This document shows positions 46,678 through 55,509 of a stretch of DNA of 64,000 nt, one piece after another. The stretch is from the NCBI RefSeq assembly GCF_038443705.2, contig NZ_CP151767.2:124001-188000 (forward strand). Reading direction: 5' to 3'. The DNA comes from Yoonia sp. SS1-5 (GTDB lineage: Bacteria; Pseudomonadota; Alphaproteobacteria; Rhodobacterales; Rhodobacteraceae). The translations under genes were made by a program, and so were the position numbers. A model generated the notes under the pieces. The model was not told the DNA's origin. It saw nothing but the letters and a program-made list of their open reading frames with translations, and searched no databases. The number at the start of each line of letters is the position of its first letter. Position 1 is the first letter of the stretch.

Positions 46678-47385
46678 TCAGGCCGCGCCAACCCCCTGAT
46701 TATGTTTTCGCGCAATCAGTGTCTTGGCCGTTTCAACCGCGACAGCAGCGTCACGACAATAGGCATCAGCGCCGATGGCCTTGCCAAATTCCTCGTTCAG
46801 GGGCGCACCCCCGACCAGAACGATGTAGTCGTCGCGAATGCCCTTTTCGACCATCGTGTCGATCACGACCTTCATATAGGGCATTGTCGTCGTCAGGAGG
46901 GCCGACATGCCCAGGATATCGGGCTGTTCGGCTTCGCAGGCTTCAAGATAGCTTTCGACCGCATTGTTGATGCCCAGATCGACAACTTCGAACCCGGCAC
47001 CTTCCATCATCATGGAGACAAGATTCTTGCCGATATCGTGAATATCGCCCTTGACTGTGCCGATCACCATCTTGCCCATACGCGGCGCGCCGGTGGCGAT
47101 CAGCAAAGGCTTGAGGATGGACATGCCGCCTTTCATCGCATTCGCGGCGAGCAGCACTTCGGGGACAAACAGAATACCGTCGCGGAAGTCATGCCCGACA
47201 ATTGTCATGCCGCCGACAAGCGCCTCGGTCAGGATGCGATAGGGTTCCCATCCCCGCTCTAGCAGGATGTTCACACCCTCTTCGATTTCTTCCTTCATAC
47301 CATCATAAAGGTCATCGAACATCTGCGCGACGAGGTCCTCGTCATTCAGTTCGGACAGGATGATGTCGTCTTCTTCGTCTGACAT
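46678..47385 (-). CDS. corrinoid (B12-binding) protein of a split methionine synthase
   Basis: A 235-residue protein with an N-terminal helical cap (residues 15-95, including FVPEVLLAANAMKGGM) and a Rossmann B12 domain carrying the DxHxxG motif GDIHDIG, whose His ligates cobalt, plus GVGAP-like loop VLVGGAPLNEEFG. It would shuttle a methyl group from the pterin protein (17338-18405) to the homocysteine protein (48598-49608). It lacks a reactivation domain, so a separate activator such as a RamA-type protein is expected elsewhere. First gene of its unit. Confidence 0.92.
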   Translation of the reverse strand: MSDEEDDIILSELNDEDLVAQMFDDLYDGMKEEIEEGVNILLERGWEPYRILTEALVGGMTIVGHDFRDGILFVPEVLLAANAMKGGMSILKPLLIATGAPRMGKMVIGTVKGDIHDIGKNLVSMMMEGAGFEVVDLGINNAVESYLEACEAEQPDILGMSALLTTTMPYMKVVIDTMVEKGIRDDYIVLVGGAPLNEEFGKAIGADAYCRDAAVAVETAKTLIARKHNQGVGAA

Positions 47386-47518
47386 GCGGAACCTCTTGAA
47401 ATTCTTCCTTGGTTATTACTGCGCGGGAACGGGTTTGCCTACCTGTAGAATAGCGACATTCGCAGAAACGTGACCGACCTGCCATTGTGTATGTTCTTTA
47501 TTTGTTCTAATATTTGGT

Positions 47519-48601
47519 ATGGCGACAGAACGGGTCCAAAAATCGCATGCAACCCCGGGGCGAGCGGCGGGGTCAAATCCTGATATCCGGTTTGATCGCT
47601 TGCGCGCCGAACGGATTGATGACGGATGGACGCCCGAGGCGGAATTGCCGGTGCTGCGCACCGAAGTCAGCGAGGAACAGGCAAGGCGTGTGATCACGCG
47701 CAACACCTCCCCTGATTTGTCCTTTGATCGCTCCATCAACCCTTATCGCGGCTGCGAACATGGCTGCATCTATTGTTTTGCCCGTCCCAGCCACGCGTTT
47801 CTGGGCCTGTCGCCGGGGCTTGATTTCGAAACCAAGCTGATTGCCCGACCGAATGCGGCGGCCCGGTTGCGCGCCGAATTGTCCAATCCCCGATACACCC
47901 CCCGGACCATTGCGATCGGCACCAATACCGATCCCTACCAGCCGATTGAGAAAGAGCGCCAAATCATGCGATCCGTTCTGGAGGTGCTGCGCGATTTCAA
48001 TCATCCCGTTGCGATTGTCACCAAGGGTACGCTGATCGAAAGGGATGCCGATATCCTGTCGGAGATGGCTGCAAAAGGACTGATCCGCGTTGGCATTTCG
48101 GTCACGACGCTTGATCCCAAGACATCCCGCCTGATGGAACCCCGCGTGCCGCATCCAAAGGCCCGATTGCGCACGATCCGCAGGCTGACCGATGCGGGCG
48201 TCCCGATACGCGCAATGGTTTCGCCGGTTGTTCCGGCCCTGACAGATCACGAGTTGGAGGCGATCCTGACGGCCTGTCACCAGGCCGGGGCGGTGGCCGC
48301 ATCCTCGATTGTGTTGCGATTGCCGCGCGAGGTGGCGCCATTGTTTCGCGACTGGTTGGCGGAACATTATCCCGACCGGGCTGCGCGTGTGATGGGGCGG
48401 GTACGGGAATTGCATGGCGGCAAGGATTACGATCCGGAATTTGGCAAGCGGATGGTCGGGCAGGGGGCCTGGGCATCAATGATCCAGCAACGGTTTGCGC
48501 TTGTGACGCGTAAGCTGGGGCTGGATCGCCGGTTGCCGCCGCTGCGGACCGACCTGTTTGCCCGACCGCCACAGCCCGGCGACCAGCTGAGCCTGATCTA
48601 G
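47519..48601 (+). CDS. PA0069 family radical SAM protein
   Basis: A 360-residue SplB-like radical SAM enzyme. The CxxxCxxC cluster motif is CEHGCIYC after NPYRGC, so a [4Fe-4S] cluster and SAM-based radical chemistry are expected. GTNTDPYQPIEKERQIMR and VSVTTLDP-type segments follow. The substrate is unknown. It is convergent with the homocysteine methyltransferase gene: the two stop codons share the palindrome CTAG at 48598-48601. Confidence 0.92.
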   Translation: MATERVQKSHATPGRAAGSNPDIRFDRLRAERIDDGWTPEAELPVLRTEVSEEQARRVITRNTSPDLSFDRSINPYRGCEHGCIYCFARPSHAFLGLSPGLDFETKLIARPNAAARLRAELSNPRYTPRTIAIGTNTDPYQPIEKERQIMRSVLEVLRDFNHPVAIVTKGTLIERDADILSEMAAKGLIRVGISVTTLDPKTSRLMEPRVPHPKARLRTIRRLTDAGVPIRAMVSPVVPALTDHELEAILTACHQAGAVAASSIVLRLPREVAPLFRDWLAEHYPDRAARVMGRVRELHGGKDYDPEFGKRMVGQGAWASMIQQRFALVTRKLGLDRRLPPLRTDLFARPPQPGDQLSLI

Positions 48602-49608
48602 GCACGACGCCGGCGACCGCGCCGGGGTGATGCGGCAGGCCCAGCACCATCGGTGCCATCGGATGCGGATGAGAAACCACCCAATGCGGCCGCGATTGCA
48701 TCCAGCGATGGGCGCGGGCCGGTGGGGCGGGTTTCCAGTGCGCTGCGCATGGCGCGCAGATGATCAGGGGTGGTCCCGCAGCAGCCGCCAATGATCCGGG
48801 CGCCGCAATCGCGCGCGATCACCGCGTAATCGGCCATCAGATCCGGGGTGCCGTCATAATGGATATGCCCGTCATGATACTTGGGGATGCCGGCGTTCCC
48901 CTTGGCGATCAACGGCAGCTTAGCCGCATCAAACCCCAGAACGGTGCGCAGCAGATCAGAGGCGCCGACCCCGCAATTGGCACCAAATGCGACAGGCTGA
49001 TGTGGCAGCTTGCCGACAAGCTTGCACATATCGGCGGATGTGTGACCCATCATGGTGCGACCTGCGGTGTCGAAACTCATCGTGCCGCACCAGGGCATGT
49101 CCGCGAGGGCAAATGCCTCTGCGGCGGCTTTGAACTCTGCCGCGGCGCTGATCGTCTCAAGCCACAGGATATCGGCACCCCCGGCTTTCAACCCCTCGGC
49201 CTGTTCATGAAACATCTCGACGGCGGCTTCATGGGTCAGCGTCCCCATGGGGGCCATGATCTCGCCCGTTGGCCCGACAGAACCAGCAACGATGACAGGC
49301 CGACCCGCGCTGTCGGCCACATCGCGCCCGATTTCGGCGGCGGCCTTGTTCAGCTCGTGAACCCGCGTCTCAGCGCTGTGCAGTTTCAAGCGCGAGGCGT
49401 TTGCCCCAAAACTGTTGGTCAGGAAAATGTCGCTGCCTGCATCTGCGGCACCTTTATAAAGGGCGTGGATCTTGGCGGTCTCGTCCACATTCCAAAGCTC
49501 GGGCGCGTCACCGGACATTAGCCCCATGTTGAAAAGGTTGGTGCCGGTTGCACCATCCGCCAACAGCCAATCGCGCGTCTGCAATAACGTGGAGAGAGCG
49601 TTTTTCAT
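48598..49608 (-). CDS. homocysteine S-methyltransferase (BHMT-like part of split methionine synthase)
   Basis: A 336-residue TIM-barrel enzyme with DGATGTNLFNMGL at the N-terminus and the zinc Cys ligands in GANCGVG and GGCCGTTPDH. It activates homocysteine thiol with zinc and receives a methyl group. The family includes betaine-dependent BHMT, but the corrinoid protein next door and a pterin partner point to the homocysteine half of cobalamin-dependent MetH. ATG 49608 is chosen because the family begins at LLADGATGTN; upstream residues to 49737 look non-homologous. It ends in GRRRRA like the pterin protein. Confidence 0.88.
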   Translation of the reverse strand: MKNALSTLLQTRDWLLADGATGTNLFNMGLMSGDAPELWNVDETAKIHALYKGAADAGSDIFLTNSFGANASRLKLHSAETRVHELNKAAAEIGRDVADSAGRPVIVAGSVGPTGEIMAPMGTLTHEAAVEMFHEQAEGLKAGGADILWLETISAAAEFKAAAEAFALADMPWCGTMSFDTAGRTMMGHTSADMCKLVGKLPHQPVAFGANCGVGASDLLRTVLGFDAAKLPLIAKGNAGIPKYHDGHIHYDGTPDLMADYAVIARDCGARIIGGCCGTTPDHLRAMRSALETRPTGPRPSLDAIAAALGGFSSASDGTDGAGPAASPRRGRRRRA

Positions 49609-49736
49609 CGGCCCCGGGCCCCTTTGTGGTGAATGCGTCTCGGTGTCATGTCCGGCGCGGCATTTCAAATGCATATCTTTCATAAGGATGATGCAGCCGA
49701 TTTGCATTGGCCCGGTCAGCCTGCCCGCAAACGACA

Positions 49737-49763
49737 AACGCCGCCTTAATGCAAGGCGGCGTT
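49737..49763 (-). terminator. terminator after the DUF1476 gene
   Basis: AACGCCGCCTT-AATGC-AAGGCGGCGTT is a perfect 11-base-pair stem, 24 bases beyond the DUF1476 stop; TTTGTCGTTT follows on the minus strand. Confidence 0.75.
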
Positions 49764-49786
49764 GCGTGGTAATTGTGGTGTTTTGA

Positions 49787-50101
49787 TCAGGCTTCGTCGA
49801 TCAGCTGTGCTTTGGCTTCGCTGAGTTTTTCAACCATCTTGGCGCGGATGGTCGCCTCGTCCGCCTTTGTGCCCAGATCACCGGCTAGCTTGCGATAGAC
49901 GTCTTCATCGCCCGCCTCTTCGAAATCGGCCTTGATCACTTCCTGCGCATAGGCGCTTGCGTCATCGCCGGATTTCCCCAGAAGCTCTGCCGCCCACAGG
50001 CCCAGCAGCTTGTTGCGCCGCGCCTCGGCCTTGAATTGCATTTCGGCATCGTGTGCGAACTTGTTTTCAAATGCATTTTCACGATCTTTGAACGAAGACA
50101 T
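49787..50101 (-). CDS. DUF1476 protein, F1-ATPase inhibitor zeta subunit
   Basis: A 104-residue helical protein starting MSSFKDRENAFENKFAHDAE. DUF1476 proteins include the zeta subunit of Paracoccus denitrificans F1Fo-ATP synthase, which blocks ATP hydrolysis by inserting its N-terminus into F1. The conserved FKDREN.FE.KFAHD segment is intact, so inhibition is plausible. ATG 50101 is preferred; an extension to 50242 enters the purC promoter region. It is divergent from purC and followed by a strong terminator. Confidence 0.9.
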   Translation of the reverse strand: MSSFKDRENAFENKFAHDAEMQFKAEARRNKLLGLWAAELLGKSGDDASAYAQEVIKADFEEAGDEDVYRKLAGDLGTKADEATIRAKMVEKLSEAKAQLIDEA

Positions 50102-50235
50102 GATCCGGCCTCTTGGTTTGTTTGTCTGTTGTCCCTGATATGCCCTCGCAGGTGCTTGCCCGCAAGGGGGGCATGCACTATGACGCGCGCAACGCGCATC
50201 CCATGGCGGGCATGGCGCAATATTAAGGGGTGAGC

Positions 50236-51000
50236 ATGGCACGCCGCAAAAAGATTTACGAGGGCAAGGCGAAAATCCTCTATGAAGGCCCCGAGCCGGG
50301 GACGCTTGTGCAATATTTCAAGGATGATGCCACCGCATTCAACGCCGAAAAGAAGGCTGTGATCGAAGGGAAGGGTGTGCTGAACAACCGGCTGTCCGAG
50401 TTCTTCATGACCGGCCTGACCCAGATCGGGATCCCCACGCATTTCATCAAGCGCCTGAATATGCGCGAGCAGTTGATCCGCCAGGTCGAGATTATTCCGC
50501 TTGAGGTGATCGTGCGCAACTTTGCGGCCGGCACCATGGCCAAGCGTCTGGGAATGGAAGAGGGCACAGCCCTGCCGCGACCGATTGTTGAATTCTCCTA
50601 CAAGGACGACTCGCTGGGTGACCCGCTGGTGCCCGAGGAATATATCATCGCCTTTGGCTGGGCCTCGCAGCAGGATATGGATGACATTGTCAGCCTTGCC
50701 TTGCGGGTCAATGACTGGATGTCGGGCGTGATGTACGGTGTTGGTATCAAGTTGATCGACTTCAAGATTGAAATCGGCCGTGTGTGGGACAATGAGTTCC
50801 CGCGCCTGATGCTTGCCGATGAGATCAGCCCCGACAGCTGCCGCCTTTGGGATATCGAAACCGGCCAGAAGCTGGACAAGGATGTGTTCCGGCGTGATCT
50901 GGGCAATCTGACCGATGCCTATACCGAAGTGGCGAAACGCCTGGGCGTTATGCCGTCCAATGTGACCCACCGACCGAACAAACCCACATTGATCAACTAG
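50236..51000 (+). CDS. purC: phosphoribosylaminoimidazole-succinocarboxamide synthase
   Basis: A 254-residue SAICAR synthase that joins CAIR and aspartate with [35 protein letters not shown] ([14 protein letters not shown]) and LIDFKIEIG are the standard motifs. AAGGGG is about 6 bases before ATG 50236; GTG 50230 is possible. It leads a purC-purS-purQ unit; purL is absent here, so the large FGAM synthetase subunit must be elsewhere. Confidence 0.96.
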   Translation: MARRKKIYEGKAKILYEGPEPGTLVQYFKDDATAFNAEKKAVIEGKGVLNNRLSEFFMTGLTQIGIPTHFIKRLNMREQLIRQVEIIPLEVIVRNFAAGTMAKRLGMEEGTALPRPIVEFSYKDDSLGDPLVPEEYIIAFGWASQQDMDDIVSLALRVNDWMSGVMYGVGIKLIDFKIEIGRVWDNEFPRLMLADEISPDSCRLWDIETGQKLDKDVFRRDLGNLTDAYTEVAKRLGVMPSNVTHRPNKPTLIN

Positions 51001-51050
51001 ACCGGGTCGCTTGTGGTGTTTTTTATCTCGATGACGAAAGGGAAGTGCCA

Positions 51051-51281
51051 ATGAAGGCCCGCGTGCATGTGATGTTGAAAAACGGGGTTCTGGACCCGCA
51101 GGGCGAGGCCGTAAGGCATGCCTTGGGCAATCTTGGTTTCGACGGCGTTGAAGGGGTCCGGCAGGGCAAGGTGATTGAACTGGATCTTGCCGATGGCACG
51201 TCCGAGGCGACGATTACCGATATGTGTGAAAAGCTGTTGGCCAATACCGTGATCGAAAGCTACCGGGTCGAGGTGCTCTGA
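51051..51281 (+). CDS. purS: phosphoribosylformylglycinamidine synthase subunit PurS
   Basis: A 76-residue subunit (MKARVHVMLKNGVLDPQGEA) that bridges PurQ and small PurL to form the FGAM synthetase complex. The first strand and DPQGEAVRHAL helix are conserved. ATG 51051 has GGAAG upstream, 4 bases before it. The purQ ATG immediately follows its stop. PurS marks the Gram-positive/alphaproteobacterial type of FGAM synthetase rather than the single large E. coli PurL. Confidence 0.95.
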   Translation: MKARVHVMLKNGVLDPQGEAVRHALGNLGFDGVEGVRQGKVIELDLADGTSEATITDMCEKLLANTVIESYRVEVL

Positions 51282-51950
51282 ATGCGTGCTGCAGTCATTG
51301 TTTTTCCCGGATCAAACTGTGATCGCGACATGGCGGTGGCCCTGAAAGCGGCCGGTGCGCAGGTTGATATGGTCTGGCACAAGGATGCGGATTTGCCTGA
51401 TGGCTGCGACTTGGTCGCGGTTCCGGGTGGCTTTTCCTTTGGCGATTACCTGCGGTGCGGGGCGATTGCGGCCCGGTCGCCGATTTGCCGGGCCGTAAGA
51501 CGTCACGCCGAACGGGGCGGCTATGTTCTGGGCGTGTGCAACGGGTTTCAGGTCTTGACCGAAACAGGGCTGCTGCCAGGTGCATTGATGCGCAATGCGG
51601 CGTTGAAGTTCGTCTGCAAGACCGTTGATTTAAAAGTAGAAACATCGAACAGCCCATTTACCCAAGGCTACAATGCCGGGGACAGCGTTGGTTTTCCTGT
51701 GGCGCATCACGATGGCAATTACACCGTCGATCCTGACCAACTGGCGGCATTGGAAGGGGATGCGCGGATCGCGTTCCGCTATTCAAGCAATCCAAACGGG
51801 TCTGTCGCGGATATTGCCGGTGTTCTGTCCGAGAACCGGCGTGTTCTAGGCATGATGCCGCACCCTGAACGGGCAGTGGATGCCGGGCATGGTGGCACAG
51901 ACGGGCAGGCGCTTTTCCGCGGGCTTGTGGGGCAGCTGCAAAAGGCCTGA
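51282..51950 (+). CDS. purQ: phosphoribosylformylglycinamidine synthase subunit PurQ (glutaminase)
   Basis: A 222-residue class I glutaminase that supplies ammonia to Pur[21 protein letters not shown] precedes the catalytic Cys in [11 protein letters not shown]; the catalytic His/Glu are in [10 protein letters not shown]. Its ATG abuts the purS stop. It is the last purine gene of the unit; the next gene, a sensor kinase, begins 45 bases downstream. Confidence 0.96.
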   Translation: MRAAVIVFPGSNCDRDMAVALKAAGAQVDMVWHKDADLPDGCDLVAVPGGFSFGDYLRCGAIAARSPICRAVRRHAERGGYVLGVCNGFQVLTETGLLPGALMRNAALKFVCKTVDLKVETSNSPFTQGYNAGDSVGFPVAHHDGNYTVDPDQLAALEGDARIAFRYSSNPNGSVADIAGVLSENRRVLGMMPHPERAVDAGHGGTDGQALFRGLVGQLQKA

Positions 51951-51995
51951 TGACGCGCCTTGCTGCGGCAAGGGGGAAGGCCTAGACTGTGCCCC

Positions 51996-53750
51996 ATGGC
52001 GGGTGCGGCAAAATTCAGCGGTGTAAATAGCAAGGGCAGATGGTATCTGCGCCTGTCTATATTGGTGATCTGCCTTTTTGCGGTGATCGTCATCTATGTC
52101 AGCAACCAGTTCCTGACCCAGCGCTTTACCGAAACCATCCGCAACCGGTCCGAGGTGCGGCTGGCGCTTTATGTCAATACGCTGGTCAGCGAGCTCCAGC
52201 GTAACTCTGTTGTGCCGCCGCTATTGGCGCGTGACCCTGATCTGATCTCGGCACTGGAAGACAAGAATTATTCGCTCTCTACCGCGCGGCTGTTGTCGTT
52301 TGTGGATGAAATTGGTGCAGCCTCGCTGATGCTGCTTGATGGTGACGGGCGGTCGGTTGCGGCAACGGATCGAAATCGCCTGGGCGAAAACCACCGGGCC
52401 GCCCCCTATTTCGTGAATGCCCAACGCACGAACCAGACGGTCTATTCGACCTACCAGAACGAGGACGGCGCGTTTTCCTTTGTCTATTCCCGCCGGATTG
52501 AAAACGGGGCCGAGTTTCTGGGCGTCATCATGATTGAAATTGATGTGCCGCGGCTGGAACGCAGTTGGTCGGGGGTGTCGGACGCGGTTGTCGTGATCGA
52601 CAGCGCCGGCCAGATCATCATGACAACAGAATCCCGTTGGCGCGGCCTTCGCGAAGAGGATGCGCTGGCCCGACAGTCTGCGCCATCGGCCATTGTGCGC
52701 GCTATCCGCGCGACCCAGGGCTGGGCGGCATTGCCGGCTGACGCCTATTTGCGGGGCGAGGCGGTCTTGCGCCGCGAGGCGCGCGTCCCGCATCAGGGAT
52801 GGCGCATGCTGAGCTTTACCACCTATGCGTCGGTGCGCGAAAAGGTGAACGGGATTTTGGCGATCGAGGTCATGGGATTCGCCCTGCTTTTGGCGATCGC
52901 CTTCTATTTCATGTCCCGCAAGACGGCGTCGCGGCTGGTGTTCTTTCAGCGTGAGTCAGCAGAGCTTCGCGCATTGAACCGTCGGCTGCAGCGGGAAATT
53001 GCCGAACGTGAAAAGGTCGAAAAGACCCTGCAAGTGGCCGAACAGACGATTGCACAATCCTCAAAACTGGCCGCATTGGGCGAGATGTCGGCGGCTGTCA
53101 GTCACGAGTTGAACCAGCCATTGGCGGCGATGAAAACCTACCTGGCCGGCGCGCGCCTTTTGTTGCAGCGCAAACGCCCTGACGAGGCCTTGTCATCCTT
53201 TCAGCGCATTGATGATCTGCTCGAGCGGATGGGCGCGATTACCCGCCAGTTGAAGTCCTATGCCCGAAAGGGCTCGGACGCGTTTGAACCCGTTGACACA
53301 AGGGCTGCAGTGTCCACAGCGCTGGCCATGATGGAGCCGCAGCTTAAGACGCGGGCGGTCAATATCATCCGCACATTGCCCAATGAACCGGTGATGATTT
53401 TGGGGGATCGGCTGCGGCTGGAGCAGGTGATCATCAACCTGTTGCGCAATGCATTGGATGCCACCAAGAACGCGGCCAATCCGACGGTCGAAATCCTGCT
53501 GGTTGCCGGTGACACTGTCAGCCTGCAAATCCGTGACAATGGCGACGGGATCGAAAACCTGGGCGAGCTGTTCGAACCCTTCTACACAACCAAGGAACCC
53601 GGCGATGGCGTTGGGCTGGGGCTTGCCATCTCATCAGGGATCGTAAACGATTTGAGCGGACGTCTGACGGCCCGTAATGCGGTCGATGGCGGGGCCGTGT
53701 TCGAAGTGCAATTGCCCCGCTTGAAAGAAGACGTCGCGGCGGCAGAGTAA
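51996..53750 (+). CDS. sensor histidine kinase, DctB-like
   Basis: A 584-residue membrane kinase. A first membrane helix at about residues 17-37 and a second near 290 enclose a periplasmic PDC-type sensor (about 40-285) of the DctB kind for C4-dicarboxylates. The HisKA phospho-acceptor is His370 in AAVSHELNQPLAAMKTY; the ATPase has DNGDGIENLGELFEPFYTTK and GLGLAISSGI. It lies 11 bases before its response regulator. ATG 51996 lacks a good SD; TTG 51960 is another option. No dicarboxylate transporter is adjacent. Confidence 0.9.
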   Translation: MAGAAKFSGVNSKGRWYLRLSILVICLFAVIVIYVSNQFLTQRFTETIRNRSEVRLALYVNTLVSELQRNSVVPPLLARDPDLISALEDKNYSLSTARLLSFVDEIGAASLMLLDGDGRSVAATDRNRLGENHRAAPYFVNAQRTNQTVYSTYQNEDGAFSFVYSRRIENGAEFLGVIMIEIDVPRLERSWSGVSDAVVVIDSAGQIIMTTESRWRGLREEDALARQSAPSAIVRAIRATQGWAALPADAYLRGEAVLRREARVPHQGWRMLSFTTYASVREKVNGILAIEVMGFALLLAIAFYFMSRKTASRLVFFQRESAELRALNRRLQREIAEREKVEKTLQVAEQTIAQSSKLAALGEMSAAVSHELNQPLAAMKTYLAGARLLLQRKRPDEALSSFQRIDDLLERMGAITRQLKSYARKGSDAFEPVDTRAAVSTALAMMEPQLKTRAVNIIRTLPNEPVMILGDRLRLEQVIINLLRNALDATKNAANPTVEILLVAGDTVSLQIRDNGDGIENLGELFEPFYTTKEPGDGVGLGLAISSGIVNDLSGRLTARNAVDGGAVFEVQLPRLKEDVAAAE

Positions 53751-53761
53751 GGAAAAAAGTT

Positions 53762-55093
53762 ATGTCCAAGGCTATGAAAATCGCAATTGTCGATGACGAG
53801 AAAGACATGCGTCAGTCGATCAGCCAGTGGCTGGCCCTGTCGGGCTTTGACACCGAGACCTTTGCGTCGGCCGAAGACGCGCTGAAGGGGCTGGGCAATG
53901 ATTTCCCCGGCATCGTGGTCAGCGATATCAAGATGCCCGGCATGGACGGCATGCAGTTTCTCAAGAAGCTGAAAGGCGTCGACAGCTCGTTGCCTGTGAT
54001 CATGATCACAGGTCACGGCGATGTGCCTATGGCTGTCGAGGCAATGCGGGTCGGCGCCTATGATTTCCTTGAAAAACCGTTCAACCCGGATCGCATGACC
54101 GAATTGGCCAAAAAGGCCACACATGCCCGCCGCCTGACCCTGGATAACCGCGCGCTGCGCCGGGAATTGTCGGATGGGTCCGCGTTGATCAAAAAGCTTA
54201 TCGGCCAGTCCGAACCCATGGCCCGCCTGAAAGAGGACATTCTGGATCTGGGCCAGGCCGATGGCCATGTTCTGGTCGAGGGTGAGACAGGGACCGGCAA
54301 AACCCTTGTGGCGCATGCCCTGCATGCCGTTGGCGCCCGCGCCAACAAGAAATTCGTCCTGCTCAGCTGTTCGGCCTATGACGAGGAAACCCTCGCCCGC
54401 CGCATCTTTGGACCCGCCAATGACGACGAGCCGATCCCGGCCATGGAAGAGGCCCGGGGCGGTACATTGGTGCTGGAAGATATCGAGGCGCTGAGCCATG
54501 CGCTGCAGGCCCGGTTGCTGACCGCGATCAACGATCAGGGAACGCCCGCAGAAACGCGCATCGTTGCGATCTGTAACCTGCAGGAGCAGGACAAGACCTG
54601 TGAAAGCGTTCTGCGCCCCGACCTGTTCTACCGTCTGGCCGCCTTGCGGATCACTGTCCCACCATTGCGTCAGCGCGGCGAAGACATCCTGACCCTGTTC
54701 ACCCGCTTGGGCGAGCAGTTTGCGGATGAATATGGGTGCGATGCACCTGAGGTCAGCGCCCAAGAGGCCGCCCAGCTATTGCAGGCCCCTTGGCCCGGCA
54801 ATGTCCGGCAGTTGATCAACGTGGCCGAGCGCGCCGTGCTGCAGAACAGACGCGGCACCGGGTCCATCGCCTCCTTGCTGATGGCCGACACCGAAGACAG
54901 CAAGCCGGCCATGACCACAGAAGGTAAACCGCTCAAAGAGTTTGTCGAAGCCTTCGAACGGATGCTGATCGACAACACGATGCGCCGCCACAAGGGGTCA
55001 ATCGTCGCTGTGATGGACGAGCTTTGTTTGCCCCGCCGGACCTTGAATGAGAAGATGGCCAAATACGGGTTGCAGCGGTCCGACTACCTGTAG
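53762..55093 (+). CDS. NtrC-family response regulator, DctD-like, lacking GAFTGA
   Basis: A 443-residue regulator with a receiver domain (Asp55 in VVSDIKMPGMDG), an AAA+ domain (Walker A GETGTGKTLVAHAL) and a Fis-type helix-turn-helix at the C-terminus (SIVAVMDELCLPRRTLNEKMAKYG, read in part). The loop that normally carries GAFTGA for sigma-54 contact is missing: after LARRIFG comes PANDDEPIPAMEEARGG. Walker B reads LVLEDIEAL, Glu-Asp instead of Asp-Glu. It therefore may act with sigma-70 polymerase, as Rhodobacter capsulatus NtrC does, or be inactive as an ATPase. Paired with the kinase upstream. Confidence 0.9.
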   Translation: MSKAMKIAIVDDEKDMRQSISQWLALSGFDTETFASAEDALKGLGNDFPGIVVSDIKMPGMDGMQFLKKLKGVDSSLPVIMITGHGDVPMAVEAMRVGAYDFLEKPFNPDRMTELAKKATHARRLTLDNRALRRELSDGSALIKKLIGQSEPMARLKEDILDLGQADGHVLVEGETGTGKTLVAHALHAVGARANKKFVLLSCSAYDEETLARRIFGPANDDEPIPAMEEARGGTLVLEDIEALSHALQARLLTAINDQGTPAETRIVAICNLQEQDKTCESVLRPDLFYRLAALRITVPPLRQRGEDILTLFTRLGEQFADEYGCDAPEVSAQEAAQLLQAPWPGNVRQLINVAERAVLQNRRGTGSIASLLMADTEDSKPAMTTEGKPLKEFVEAFERMLIDNTMRRHKGSIVAVMDELCLPRRTLNEKMAKYGLQRSDYL

Positions 55094-55129
55094 CACCGCG
55101 CGGTGCAATGCGCGTCCAGCCGTTAATCG

Positions 55130-55489
55130 TCAGCGTTGCGTTGCATCACCGGTCTCTGCATGCACGCCGAGCAAAAACCTGCGTGGGTCTCCGCCGCTTT
55201 TTCCAATCAGGTAGATCAAGTAGGGCGCGAAAAACAGCATCCCCAATGGTGGCGCAAGAACGCCAAGGGAGATGCCACCATTCGTGAACCCCTGTCGCCA
55301 CGCCATCCAGATCCCGGACAGGACCAGGTAGCAAGCGAAATCGACGTTGAATTGTCCTTGCCAGGACAATGCAAGGATTGGCCCGACATACGGGCTGATC
55401 AGGTCGAAACCTTCGTTTGTGACGGCCGTAAGCGTCACCAGAACCATCGCGAGCAAAAGTATTGTCAGGGTCGTGCGCAGCTGTGACAT
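55130..55489 (-). CDS. small membrane protein, hypothetical
   Basis: A 119-residue protein with three or four membrane helices (around residues 6-26, 34-50, 53-70, 80-98). It starts MSQLRTTLTILLLAMVLV. I do not recognise a family with confidence. It follows another small membrane protein on the same strand by 20 bases, and the two are probably co-transcribed and controlled by the divergent XRE regulator. The start at 55531 is rejected because it is not followed by a membrane segment. Confidence 0.7.
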   Translation of the reverse strand: MSQLRTTLTILLLAMVLVTLTAVTNEGFDLISPYVGPILALSWQGQFNVDFACYLVLSGIWMAWRQGFTNGGISLGVLAPPLGMLFFAPYLIYLIGKSGGDPRRFLLGVHAETGDATQR

Positions 55490-55509
55490 GATGTTTCTCC
55501 GATCTGGGG

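Noticed and set aside
49609..49736. SAM or cobalamin riboswitch before the homocysteine methyltransferase
   Set aside because: No B12-box or SAM-II-like core could be recognised by eye in the short upstream region.
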